A DNA stretch of 64,000 bases from Verticillium longisporum (Eukaryota; Ascomycota; Sordariomycetes; Glomerellales; Plectosphaerellaceae). Shown piece by piece: positions 46,301-58,700 of this stretch. Both the position numbers and the translations under genes were made by a program. Each line of letters opens with the position of its first letter. Positions within the stretch are counted from its first letter, which is position 1. Below the pieces are notes generated by a model. It saw nothing but the letters and a program-made list of their open reading frames with translations, was not told the DNA's origin and searched no databases. Where the stretch lies: assembly GCA_019188255.1 (NCBI GenBank), contig JAETXT010000004.1, positions 2,728,001 to 2,792,000 of the forward strand, written 5' to 3'.

Positions 46301-49300
46301 AGCTTCCTACCTCATGAAAGGGAGAAGAAGTGAAAGGAAGTATGTTGGCAGGATGCTGTCCAGGATGGCGGGCAAGAAGGAGAGGCGTTGAGCCAGGAGA
46401 AGGAAGACGATTGGGCTTGTGGAGTGGCGTCAGATGCCAGGGGCAGGAAAGGTCAGGCGCGATACTTCTTTCCCCCCAAGAAGCTGTTGGGTAGACGCTA
46501 CTTCAGAAAACGCTGGACTCGCCTTCCTGACGTACGCTCTTGAATACTCGATTTCTATGATGATTTCGGCGATCGATCGAGCGGTCAGCAGCTACCTGAG
46601 GGTAGGCCGGGCAATCGTGATAAGGACGAAAGGAGCCGTTTGGTTCTTCACGGCTTTTGACGATGCTTCTTTCTTCGCTTGTCCAATGCTGTGCTTACAC
46701 CGCTCTGCAGAATCACAGCGGCGAGCTTTCAAACAATTATGGCAGTTGTGGTGGGAAAGTCGATGCGACAGGGGTGTCGGTGCCTTCCTTTCATGTACTC
46801 ATCTGCATCTCGTAAGTGCGTGTACCCAGACGCTGTGTGATGAGGATAAGAGAAGCATCAACCTACTCGTCAACACGTTGAAGTTCGTAGGCTGATAATT
46901 GTGTAAGGAGACCAAGTGTAGGTTGCTCTGTTCGTTCGCGGCATCAATCTTTAGGATGCTTTGTTGTTGAAGATGTGGGTAAGCACGTCCGGCATACGAG
47001 TTGGTGATGTTGACACTAATTTTTCCTTAGGGAAACTGGCGCCTCGTGCTCCTTCTTTTTGTTACCGAGCGACTCCCAAAACAATCATATATACCTAAAT
47101 GGAGACACGTCGTCCGTCGTCCGTCGTCCGTCGTCGTTCGTCGTATCGCTTGCCCTGGTGCCGAATTGGTCGAGTTTAACGGGCAGACCTTCCGATGAAG
47201 ATGCAGGTTTCCCGTTGATGAACGATGGATGCTGCGGCTTCGCCACACCGAACCTGCTTCTAAGAATACTCCGTCAGCACCTCAAAGCAGAACGCCGTAT
47301 AAAGTAGTGATAGGTCACAAAAAAAAGTAGTCGTGCGATTCAGTGCAGCAAGCGGGTCAAAGTAGTTGACGGTTGACGGAGAGGCACATGTGGTGTCTAT
47401 AAAGGGTCCAACACGAGGGTGGCATGCGTTTCTACCATGCCTTGCCCATGTTGCACCCAAGCGATCGCCCTCATCAGCGCTACTACCGAGGGGTAGCTTC
47501 CTTTTCTTCTTCACTTTCTTCTGTGGCCTGAGACAGGGGATCCCAATCCGAGAAACGGCACTGCGGCTGGCTGATGGAAGACCGCCGCGCATCATGCCCC
47601 GGCCCCTGCAGTTCTGTGGTGCCCAGATGGCCGGCTAGCCTTGGCGACGACCTGTTAGGGAGAGCACATCGCCCGGGAGAGCATCCGTCCTTCATTGTCT
47701 GCAAAGTGGAGGCGCTTCAAGTCCCTCGAACGGACCCAGCTCCGGCGGGGTTTGTCACCTTTCCAAACTCCCAATAATCATGCGGGCACTCTTTCCACCG
47801 TGCATCGTCGCCAATCGCCAGCACTCAATGGCCTCAAGTCTCAAACAGGGGGGCAATTCCTGGGTGGCAGAAGAAGCAGGCCCTTTGGCGAGGATTGCTA
47901 GCTCGTGTGAGCTGACTGGCTATGCCAGAGATTGACCTGCACCTCGCTTGTGTTGGGGTGCCGAGTTTCTCTGCCACGATGGAGGGCGTGCCGCTTCACC
48001 CAGATGTCAGACAACTTTCTGGACCCAATGGGATCCCATCTCATACCTGGTGCAGGCCCCCTGTGGATTACTGTCTTGAGGTCTCAGAGTCCGTCGGAGA
48101 GAGAACAACAAAGTTCACGGTAGCCGAAGGGGGGCCTTGCAGAAGGAAGGAGGATTGGTCCACGCTCGATTTCGGGGGGGTTGGAAAAAGCAATAATGGT
48201 GCTAATGGAGGGTCAGATCACTCTCGTAAGGTAAGGTGCTCATAGGAGGAAAGACAATCACCTGCACGGCGCGTTGGAGCCCGACTTTGGCCATCTCGAG
48301 GGTAACATCTGCGATAGGTGTCAACGTGTTCAAGCATGACTGACATGCCCGAAAAACACTGGCATGTGTCATTTTCTAATGGCATAGCGAGGTTACAAAA
48401 GGCTTTTGAGGCTGAAAGATCTGATCAAGTACCGGATTCGGCCCCCCAGCCGACACTCCACCTCCACATTTCTTCTCGATCCAACCTCTGCCACAATCGA
48501 GCATGGATCTGACAACGATCTGGGCACGAAACATTGACTGAGGGATCTTCAGGTTGACGCTCCCATTTCCGAGCAAGTGCCTCATGAACTGCAATTGTGT
48601 TGTCTGGCCTGTACCTCGAGCACCGGGCTCTCGCAGACGCATACACACGAAAGCCACAGGTGACACTCTGAAGCGAAATGATGCAAAATGCGACCTGTCA
48701 CCTGTACCCGCATGCAGCCAGCATCCCCTGCAACGCATTAAAAAGCGCTTGTGCTACTCCAACAATTACTGAACAGGCGGTAAAGCGTGGTGTATGACCC
48801 CTCATTGCTCAACTGGGTTTACGCCAACAACAGCTTGAGATGTTGGTATAGTGGCAGTAGAGGCCGATGGAGCCACGAAATACAAAACGGTGTGATCTCG
48901 TGGCCATACCTTGACATCCTGCTAGAAGCGACTTGCTACGGCTTGATACGGAAAGTATGTTTACCGATATGTCGTTGTGCCTATTCCATCCCAAAGACCT
49001 GGCTTTCGGTTAGTACGATGTATAGTAATCACTCGCCAACCACGGCGGACCTTCGTGTCCGACTGGTACCAGATACCAGGCATTCTTAAGGCAGGCTGGC
49101 ATAGCAAATGTGAGCGAAAGAATGAACGATATCGCCGTCTGTGCGGAGGAGCGACTGTAAGCACCAGCGACAAGACGACTTGGTGCGCAAAGAGGTCTGC
49201 ACTTGGATGGCCAACTCTAACCCAACAGTTTCTTCACCGGTCAAGAAGCGTGTGAGACATTCCTGCAACTCATACTGGCAGGATCAGAGATGGCGGGTTG

Positions 49301-50339
49301 CCGTCCAACATGCACGCACCTTGACAGCAGGCAGATCGATTGATGTATCATAATCTCACCCTGCAGGCGTCACGGCCTTGGGGCCCTAGCATGAGAGCAG
49401 CAGGGGGCCATGAGGCGGTGTCCGACAGAAGTGCCTCGCCACGAGCTGACATGAAACGGTTTTCGCCGTTTTCGTACCTTTGTCCGTGGTGACCGACATA
49501 GATCATCACCTCCTTCACATGCGTGTCATGAAAAGAGACAGGGCCAATTCCAAGATTGGAGCGGGACGCCAGAAACGAGGAACACAAGTGCAGTCGTGCC
49601 ACGCCTGCATGCACCGCATGGCTGTCTTCAAGGCACCATCAAGTCTTCCACCGCTCATCGTAGCTGAGATGACAGGTCACATCTGCACATTCTTTAGATA
49701 GTAGCCTGCCGCTGCTCCTCCGCACACGCAGCCTAGCAGTGCTACGCTAGATTCGGGTCCGATCCTATCGGAACCAGCTGGCTGACAATGAAACGTCGCT
49801 ATTTATCCGTACATCGAGGCCAAGCGAGAGCGCCACGAAGACAAGTGATGCCAACAAATAGCCTCATCGAAGAATGGGATGGGACGAATGCCGAGCTCTC
49901 CAACTTGTTTTTTTTATCCGCGATCCGCCGTAGATCGATGGCGAATCGACGCCTCTGGCTTGCCATTATGTGCTTGCATGAGACCCAGAACAAAGAGCAG
50001 TGATGGTGAAAGAAAAAAACAAAGGCTGATTCAAGTCTATCGTTGTGTAAACGTTTTGCACCCTTGCTACATGTGAACGAGGTAAGCCAAATGTACTATG
50101 CATGCCAGACCAAAGCCGCGAAAGCCCGTGAGCTCCCCTTGCCATACTCAAGACAGCCAGCCCAGCCTAACCGCCCGGCCGTCCATCTGTTTATCCTTTC
50201 CTTTCCCGAGCCCCCATCTCCCCTTTCGATTTCAGATTGCTGCACGTGCACGATTGCATCAGCCATGCTTGGGGACCATTAAAAAAAAAACTTTGCTCCA
50301 TGAGACAAATGCCCGATGGCTCTATCCTTTGCATGCAAT
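46301..50339. other. Gene-poor region between the RRM gene and P450 reductase
   Basis: About 4 kb without a supportable gene. The longest open frame (46419-46895, 158 codons) has no domain, biased Cys/Trp/Arg content and no splice context. I see no transposon termini, tRNA or conserved motif. The right end should hold the 3' end of the reductase gene. Confidence 0.5.
47108..47135 (+). repeat. 7-bp tandem repeat, four copies
   Basis: CGTCGTC repeats four times perfectly, followed by diverged GTTCGTCG. An intergenic microsatellite. Confidence 0.9.
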
Positions 50340-52597
50340 CTAAGACCAGACGTCCTCCTACGCAAAGTTAGCATCAAGCACGCCACATTCATGCGAGCCT
50401 CCCAATCGAATCGACGGCCCAGGGGAGAAAAATGGAAAGAATTCGTACCTGGTACTGGTTCGCCGCGCGCATTCCCTTGACAATCTCCTCAGCCTTAGCC
50501 TCGGACACGCCGCGCTGCTCGGCAATGATCTGGCCGAGGAACGTGTTGACCTCGCGCGCCATGTTGGCGGCGTCGCCGCAGACGTAGAAGTAGGCCTTCT
50601 TCTGAAGGAGGTCGTTGACCTGCTGGGCGCGCTCGCGCAGGCGGTGCTGGACGTAGACCTTCTTGGGGCCCTCGCGGGAAAAGGCCGTGATGAGTTCGAA
50701 GCTGCCGCCGAGGGACTTCTTGTACGACTGCGTCTGTCAGTTATTGCTGCCACGTCATCACGGCACGCCCATCGAGGCCTGCCGTGTATTTTCGGGGACA
50801 AAGGATACGTACCTCGAATTCCTCCTTGTAAACAAAGTCTTCGGTAGACTTGCGGCAGCCGAAGAAGAGCAGTGTTGGACCGACAGTCGCGCCGTCCTCG
50901 GCCTGCTTGGCACGCTCCTGGATGAAGGCACGGAAGGGTGCGACGCCGGTGCCAGGGCCGACCATGATGACGGGACGAGAGGGGTCGGAAGGCAGCTTGA
51001 AGTTGGAGTGGCGAACATGTACAGGCACGTGAATACCGTCGTACTTGTTCCTGGGACCAGTGATTTCGTATGTCTGGCCAAAGGCCTCGGGGTTCGAGTC
51101 GCCGTTCTGCTTCTGCTTGAGGGCATAGAGGTAGTTGGTGGCGACACCGCGGAAGGGGTCTTCTTCGCGGCCAGGAATAGCCTGGCGCTCGACGACGGCG
51201 GTGATGGAGATCTTCTTGGGCTGGACGAGGGAGGACGAGGAGATGGAGTAGTAGCGGGGCTGGAGCTTGGTGATGCCCTCGATCCAGGCGGAGAAGGGGA
51301 TATTAGCCCAAGGGGCGCCGCCGCTCACGGAGGAAAGGAAGCGGGAGATGTTGAAGTAGTGGGCACCCGTCTTCTCGTGAAAGTAGTCCTTGTCACCACC
51401 AAGCCTAGTCATCTCAGCACGAGCGGCGTCATTGGGGGCGAAAGCAGCCAGGGTGGAAACAAACTGGCGGGACACTGGGGCTCCGATCTCGAGGTGGTAG
51501 CGAACGATGGCGTCGTAGGTAGTCGGCGTCGGGAAGGGAACCTTGGCGGTGGGCTCGAGGGCCTTGATGCTGACAACGGTGTGGCGCTTATCCTTGAGAC
51601 CGATGACATCGAGGAAGAGGTCGACCTCGTGGCCTGGGTTCGTGGGCCAGATGGCAATGTGATCACCGGTCTGGTAGGAGAGGTTGGAGCCGCTGACATC
51701 GACCTCAACGTGGAGGCAGTTGCGGTCCTTGACATTGAAGAGCTCTCTCGACTCGGCAATCGGGGCAATGTAAGGGTTGTGCGAGTTGAAGGGTCCCTTG
51801 GCAGCGCCCTCGAGATGCATCTTGTTAGGCTCACCAAGGTACACCTCGGGCGACTCAGGGGTCAGGCCTTCACGCTCCGTGATGCTGAAGATGGGCTCAT
51901 AGACGGCCTCGCGCTCTTCAAGTTCCATCTTCTCAGCAAGGGCGGTCCACATTGGCTCCTTCCAGGCGAGGAAGTCCTCCTCCATGGTACCGGCGCCATC
52001 GTCACCCTCGCCGGCCTCGCCGATGCGGTGAGCACCAAGCTTCTCGAGAGCCTTTGTGACATTGCGAACCATCGAGTTGTAGTGCTCGTACGTGTTGTTA
52101 CCGAGGCCGAAAGGGACGAAGTTGAGGTTTCCGAGAGCAGGCTCGTTGGCTTCGTTGAACGAGACGTCCTCGCCCGTGATAAATTCGTAAAACTCAACGG
52201 CGTTGTCTGTGGGCTCGCCCTCGCCGTAGGTAGCCAGGACGAACATGACGACCTTGTCGGTGGAGACGGCGTCGAGATTGTCAAAGTCGTAGTCCTCAAG
52301 ATCGGCGACCATAGTCTCAAGGCCGAAGCGAGACTTGCCCTCCTTGGCGAGACGGGAGGCGTAGTCCTCGGCGGTACCAGTCTGGGATCCATAGAAGATG
52401 ACACAGTTCTTGCCGGACTCATCTAGCTTCTCGATAATGTTGCGCGTCTTGCCGGCCTTGGGGCCGCCGGCGCTGGCGAAACCATTGGCGTAGGGGTCCT
52501 TCTCAATAGCCCAGTACTTGCCCTTGGTGAAGTAGGCGGCCGTGCCAAGAAGGATCACGGACAGGACAATGATGTCCAGAGTATCAAGCTCGGCCAT
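50340..52597 (-). CDS. cprA: NADPH-cytochrome P450 reductase
   Basis: It transfers electrons from NADPH through FAD and FMN to cytochrome P450s at the ER membrane, supporting sterol demethylation and secondary metabolism. Three exons: 52597-50813, 50733-50449 and 50357-50340. Introns are 50734-50812 (GTACGT...GACAG) and 50358-50448 (GTACGA...CGTAG, CTAAC branch). The product is 695 residues. An N-terminal anchor (DIIVLSVILLGTAAYF) precedes the FMN domain (FYGSQTGTAEDYASRL, ATYGEGEPTDNA). The FAD domain shows RYYSISSSSLV and GVATNYLYALK. The NADPH domain shows GPGTGVAPFRAF and YVCGDAANMAREV. The conserved C-terminal end QEDVWS is in the tiny last exon. The Met at 52597 (MAELDTLDII) is chosen because the upstream open extension is low-complexity leader. 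Assignment is firm. Confidence 0.97.
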
Positions 52598-55500
52598 GTT
52601 GGCGGGCGGGGTGTCTCCCTTATTCTGGCACCGAGGGTATCTCGGCAGTGGTGTTGAGGGGCAACTCGGCTGCAGGCGGCTGAAAGGCGCACTGTTGTGG
52701 TGTGTCGATGAGAACGTCGAGAGAGTTTCGGTCGGGTCGTCAAAGACGTTTATGGAAACCGTCTGTCGGACGAGAGGGTCCGACAGCAGCAGTCGTCGAG
52801 GCCGAGGGGTCAAGCGCTGGAAAGTCGGTTCGACCTGCGAAAGAGACGCACGTGTTGTCAGCGAAAAGAAGTCCAAGTGTACTGTGGTAGTACCGAGATC
52901 TGGCACCAGAGTCAGGCCAGTGACTAAGGTTTTCCCCCACTAAACACCAAGCTAGGAATGGTCGGGCGTTCCGCTCGGAGTCGGAAACCGGCGTACTAAC
53001 CCCCCGACGTCGATCTAGTCGGCATCGGCTCATTGTGTCGGCTTTTTCTCGCAATCGTACCTTGGTCTGACTTTCCGAGCGTCTGGCGACAATAAAACAA
53101 AGAGGAGAGGGGGAAGGGCTTACTCAGATGTCTCCACCCTACCTATGGACTGGAGAGATGAGACCAAGAAATAAAATGAAAAGAAAAAATCCAGACGAAT
53201 GCTTCCGGGGCGGAGTTGTGAAATTACCTGATCTACATATAGGAGGAGAGAACTCTGGAGAAGGGTGCATGTGGACTTGAAAGGTAGGTGGCCAAGCACA
53301 ACATACTTGATCGGGAACCGATAAGCACTGTCGGGAAAAGTCGAGGCCGAGGTCAGCCCACTCGAACAGTTGAAACCTTCCTGAGATGCTACCTCACCTT
53401 GCCTCACCACATGTGCTTAACCCCCCGGCAACCCAAGCATTTCTAGATGAGAAGGAAGATGGTCTGGTTGGTTAACCTGGAGCCTATGGCTCATCGTGTG
53501 GCGCATTGAACTGGTCTGAGGGGTGTTAACAGGTACTCGTCAATCCGAATACGAGTGCAATGCTTGTTGCTGTAGCTGGCCTGTCTGCAAGTACACCACT
53601 ATTGAGTGAGTTCCCAGACCATTCATTCTCTTCTCACGTCAGACAAAACCGAGGAGGTATTCTCCCAATAATACTATTATTGATCCTCCCTGATCCTTCA
53701 TCATCGCCTCGACCAGACCCATCTTGGACAGGCCATTCAATCACCAAGACGCTTCGCTCCCAAGAAGCTGAACCCTTCAGCGCTCGGAGGCTGTGCATGA
53801 TGATGGAGTTAGCTTACTAATGCGCCAGGGTATGGATCCGCCTCAGCCATACATCAGGCAGTAGGACATGTTCGTGAATGGTGATTTTGAACAACCTAAC
53901 CTTCCATGTACGTGTTGGGAAGGTAGATAGGTAGGTATGAGGTGATGCCACATCTTGATGGCGGATTTCCATGACGCCGATCTGCCTGATGTGCCAGACA
54001 ATCGTCCCCGGCCACCATAATTTACCTTAGGTATACGGGACTTCGTTCTGAGTATTACCAACTGTACATTCCGTCTCCGGCTTGCCTTGTTAGTGGCCAT
54101 CTCCCCTTCTTTTGTATTCAGAGGCAGACAAGGCCGCCCTCGTTACAATTCGCAAGCCACAATGTCACCGGGCCACACTGATGAGACCCTCCCTCCACCC
54201 GCCCGTACTGCAACACGGCGTCTCGGAAAATTGTCCACGACGATCTCGGAGGTAATATGAAGTGTCCACAGGCAATCAATCAATCAACCACCCGACCGAC
54301 CATCCTCTGCCAATCTCCCGATATCTGCGTCAGGCCCCCTCACCACCCCTACCATGGCCAGAAAAAGACGACCAAAAAAAGGAGCCAGGTCGTGGGCTTC
54401 GCGCGCTACTCGACCACCACTTGGTACCTAGGTAAGGTAATTCCTGAATAAGACTCAAGGCCCAATCTTGTCGAACGACCATCATCATAACCATCAAAGC
54501 CCTGGACCATACTAGCGGCCTCGATAGCGTGCCTTACATGACCAGGCGGCCCCTGGTAGATTCTACCATGTACGTTCAGCAGACGGTACCCCAGCATGTC
54601 GTCCATCATGGGCCCTGGAGGTCTACGTGGAAGATCGCCATCGTGTGACTGGGCATAAAACGACTGACGTGAAGTTGCCATAGGCTGTCACGGCAGTCGT
54701 CCTCGTGATCGCCAAGACGATGGGGCCGGTGAGCTGGCAGCATAAACACTTTGCAAAGTCAAGCAGATCCGAGCACGCGCCGGTGACAAGCGCTGTGCAG
54801 GGTCATGCCGAGTCCCATGGGATGGTTGAGTGCATTGTGGTTTTGGATGAGAGAGTTCTGGCTGCCCGCCTGGGGACTGATTTGACCTTCCCCATCGGCA
54901 CCAATGACGGCGGCCCGCAATGCTGGCAGGTGTCGCCCGCAAGGGATGGGACCAAGTCAGGGACCAGCCAATCAAGACGGTACATGCCGCGGAGACCCCT
55001 GGTCGTGCCCCTCAAAAAATCCCATCCAGAGGACCCAAGTGACCCCTCAACCCCCCCGACCACCCTCCCCCAAGGGTCAACCCCTACAGGGGAGGCCACA
55101 GCACACGTCCTGGGCACCCAGAAGATCTCCCACGGCCGGGCTGCTAGGCCTCGTCAGGGCATTTTCGCCTGCTGGCTTCGTCCGTGCTGGTGGCCCTTGC
55201 AGGATTCCCAGGCCCGCGAAAGGCAACCCTTACAGCAGCCGAAAATCCAATTGGACGTCAGTGATCGACACCGCAGGCACTGGAGGCTGGACCCGGACTC
55301 CATCATCCATCCATCCATTCATTGATCTGGTGCTGTCTCCTCCGCAAGATCTCCTTCGTTCCATCCACCTAACCTTGCTACGTTCGCCTGTCCAAACCCG
55401 CCGCAGTCGAGTCCCAAACAGCACCTTGCCGAAGCAGTACTGCCGTCGGGAGGCCGTGATGCTACACCATCTTCACATGTCGTAAGACGGATCATGGCCC

Positions 55501-55782
55501 TTGGTCCAACGTGACAATGGGTTAGTCTGCCTTTCTTCTCCCGGTCCTCCCCAACATCCTAGAGCCAAGGTCCACCACATCAGCTTGCGTCCGACGCCGT
55601 CCTGCTGGCTGCTGGCTGCTGGCTGCTGCTACCTGCATCTGTGCACCGGTAACCCTCCTCCCCTTCCACCCCCTCCCATCGCGAGGTCTCCCTCTTCCTG
55701 CAGGCTACTTGGTCACCCACCCCCTTCCCGATCCCGATCACCCGTCTGGTGTCCTTCCGTTGCGTTCTGCGTTTCACGACGA
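52598..55782. other. Divergent intergenic region, P450 reductase to TAO3
   Basis: About 3.2 kb holding both promoters. No gene is supported; frames such as 54705-55325 are overlapped on the opposite strand and lack domains. A short TGCTGGC tandem repeat occurs near 55602-55625. The ~300 bases before TAO3 are C/T-rich and could contain a leader intron. Confidence 0.5.
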
Positions 55783-58700
55783 ATGAAGAGCAAGAGGGGG
55801 AACCACGCACACAGCACATCGAAACCCATGGGACCCCGATCTTGGGCCTCCTCGACCTTACCTCGTACCTCTTTTGACTAACGACTTCTCTTGCTGCTTA
55901 GTAGCTCCGCCCCAGACGCTGCCCGACCATCTTCAGGATCCACTCAAGTTCTCGCCTCCCTCTGTGACGTCCCTCGTCCTGGAAGACGAGGAGCGCGGGA
56001 ACTCTGTCATTGACTCGATGCGCTCCGTGAGACCTGCCGCCTTTCCGCTCGTTCTCCCCGACAGTGTTGCTCGCTCCGTTGCCCATTCGCGGGATTCGTC
56101 ACTCGAGAAGCTCGCTGGCCCTCCGCCTTCCTTGTCGTCGCCACGACTACCGCACTCGCACACCGCACACCGCGCCGGCGACCCCAAGGGTGGCACGTAT
56201 GGCCACCACCGCCAGACCTCGATCGTACACGGCATACAACACTCTCGAAATGGAAGCCTCGCCAGCTCGTCTTCCAGTCCCCTCAGTCCGCAGATAATCG
56301 CTGCAGCTGGTGCTAGCCTCTCCGCCACCGACCGCCCAGACATGTATGCAGTGGCACGGCAAGAGCCAGACGGTCCTGCGTCCGCCATAGGACCGGGACC
56401 TGCGTCTGCTTCTTCTCGTCCACCCACAGCCCTGTCTGGCACTACACAAGGCTCCGGCAGGGCATCCCCTGCCGCCGCCAATACCACCGAAACCTCCACT
56501 CAGAGGAAGCTTGAACGAATGCACAGCAAGACCAGACGCGATGGCGCTCACCACCATACCCACTCATCGAGGCACAACAAGGAGGATCAGCAAAAGACTG
56601 TGGGCGAGTATGCATTGCATGTGCTCTTCACACAGGTCCGTCTCCTCTCGAACCTCTGCCTTCATTCGTTCGCCTATGGTGCTGACTTTTGACCAGTTCA
56701 TTGCGCAAGCTGAGGAGAAGCTTAACGATTGCATAACGGTGCCGTTCGACCCCGAGCCACAGGTCGAACTCGTATGTGGGCCTGGGGTCGATACGACGTT
56801 CGACCAGATCATCGCCGCCCTCGGACACATCGCGCGGCCTCGACCCAAGCCCCTCATCGATTCGATCATGCTGTGGAGGAAAAGCAAAAGTGACGCCGCC
56901 AATGATGCCCGAGGCCAGTTGCAGCAATCCAAGACGCCAACATCCTTACAGCGCCGGAATACGGAGCCGCTGCAGCCACTGTCGGCTGGGACCGGACCGT
57001 CCACCGAGAACCCGTTGACAAGTCCAGGGGCTTCTATGGCTGCCAAACAAGAATTCGTGGCACACGCCGAACGTCGCTCGACAGTGTCCATATATATCCT
57101 TTGCCGAGTGCTGCTGCAGGTTATCAGCCAGACGAGCCTGCCATTGTTGACTCTCGAAATGGAAGAAAAGCTCGAGGGCATCATTTTTGGTCAGTTGAAG
57201 ATTGCCGATACCGACCAACTCGTCATGAGCCCGCTGAAACTGGCCAACTGGAATCTCTTTTCTCAGCTGCTCGGTGGCATGAGCGATATCAACTTTAAGG
57301 GTGTCACGGAGCGGTTCCTTGGCGATATAGATCGCTCTTTGCAGGATCCCGCTGCCAAGAGTGCCAGGACGCAGGCTGGGCGCGATGCCGAGGGCAAGAT
57401 CGAATTGGTTCTGGGTGGCATGAAGCATCTCAAGATCAAGATCGCTCCAACCGAGGCGTGGGAAAACTCATGCGACTTTTTGATCAAGCTTGGAAGGCTT
57501 TTCAACCGGTCTCACGGACAGAAGGTCAAGACTGCTTTCTGTCAGGTTCTCGAGGTCCTCTTGCTGCCCATCGCAGCCAAGGCTACCTCTCATGAGCTCT
57601 CCCATCCGAAGTGGGTAGAAGTCCTAGCAGCTATCGGCCCACGCCCGGCTCAGATGTCCTTGAAGCCTCGGCACTGGAATTTCGCCTTCCCCCTTACGGC
57701 AACCATGCTTTGCCTCTCGACTCCTGAAACCTTTGCCGCACAGTGGATGCAGTTGATTCTGCCCTTACAGACCAAGATCAAGGACCGACTCGCTCGACCT
57801 TTGTGTTTGCAAGTCGTCTCGAGGCTGGCGTGGACTTACTTGTATCGAACCAACGACACGCCGGCCAACGCCTCTCGCAAACTCGATGAATTGATGAGGC
57901 TCGTTCTCCCAGCCACCAGGCGCAGTCTCGTCGCGTCTGACGCCTCGGTCATCGACCCGTTACTACAAATTATTCGCATCATTGGTTTCAGATATCCCGA
58001 ATACTGCTTCAAAAACATAATTTTCCCGCTCGTCAATGCCGATTTATTCCTGTCGGGCCGGGAGGCCAAGGTGGAGCAACTGGACCCTGATCGCATAGTT
58101 ATAGGTATCCGGGCTTTCATGGTCATCATGTCAGACCTCGAAAAGGGGTCGCAGGGTCGTCCCCCTTTTCCAGTGTCATATGTGCCGACACCAGCACCCG
58201 AGCGAATGCCTCTTTCGCCATCAATTCCGTCACCGCAACAAGGGCCCTCAGCTACTGCTACAGTCCCCCCAATCGAAAGCGAGGAGCTCCTACGGCCTGT
58301 AGATGCCAGCGTGCTAAGTGATCCAGCTCGGGAGTATTATCATAGGTTCTCTGAGGTGCTGGGCAAGATAACCATACACTGCGATAACACTTTCGGCGGA
58401 CAAGCGACCCTGGATGAGAAATTTAGCAGCCCGGGCCCCAAAACCCCTATAGCCGACACATTCACATTCTCGAGACGGGATGATCACCAAACAGTGTCCG
58501 ACTCGAAGCAACCCTTCTACGAACTCTTACACGTTGCCGTCCAAGCACTCCCACGTTGTCTTTCTACCGACATACCATTCAACTCACTGATCAACCTCCT
58601 CTGCACTGGAACTGCTCATGTTCAGTACAATATTGCCCAGTCTTCAGCACGATCACTCAAGGCCATTGCTCGACAGTTGCACGCGCAGCAAGTTATCATG

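Noticed and set aside
46419..46895. 158-codon open frame in the gene-poor region
   Set aside because: Unusual composition rich in Cys, Trp and Arg, no domain, no promoter or splice support.
50663..52426. 587-codon plus-strand open frame
   Set aside because: It is antisense to the P450 reductase, whose motifs are unmistakable; the mirror frame arises from GC-rich codon bias.
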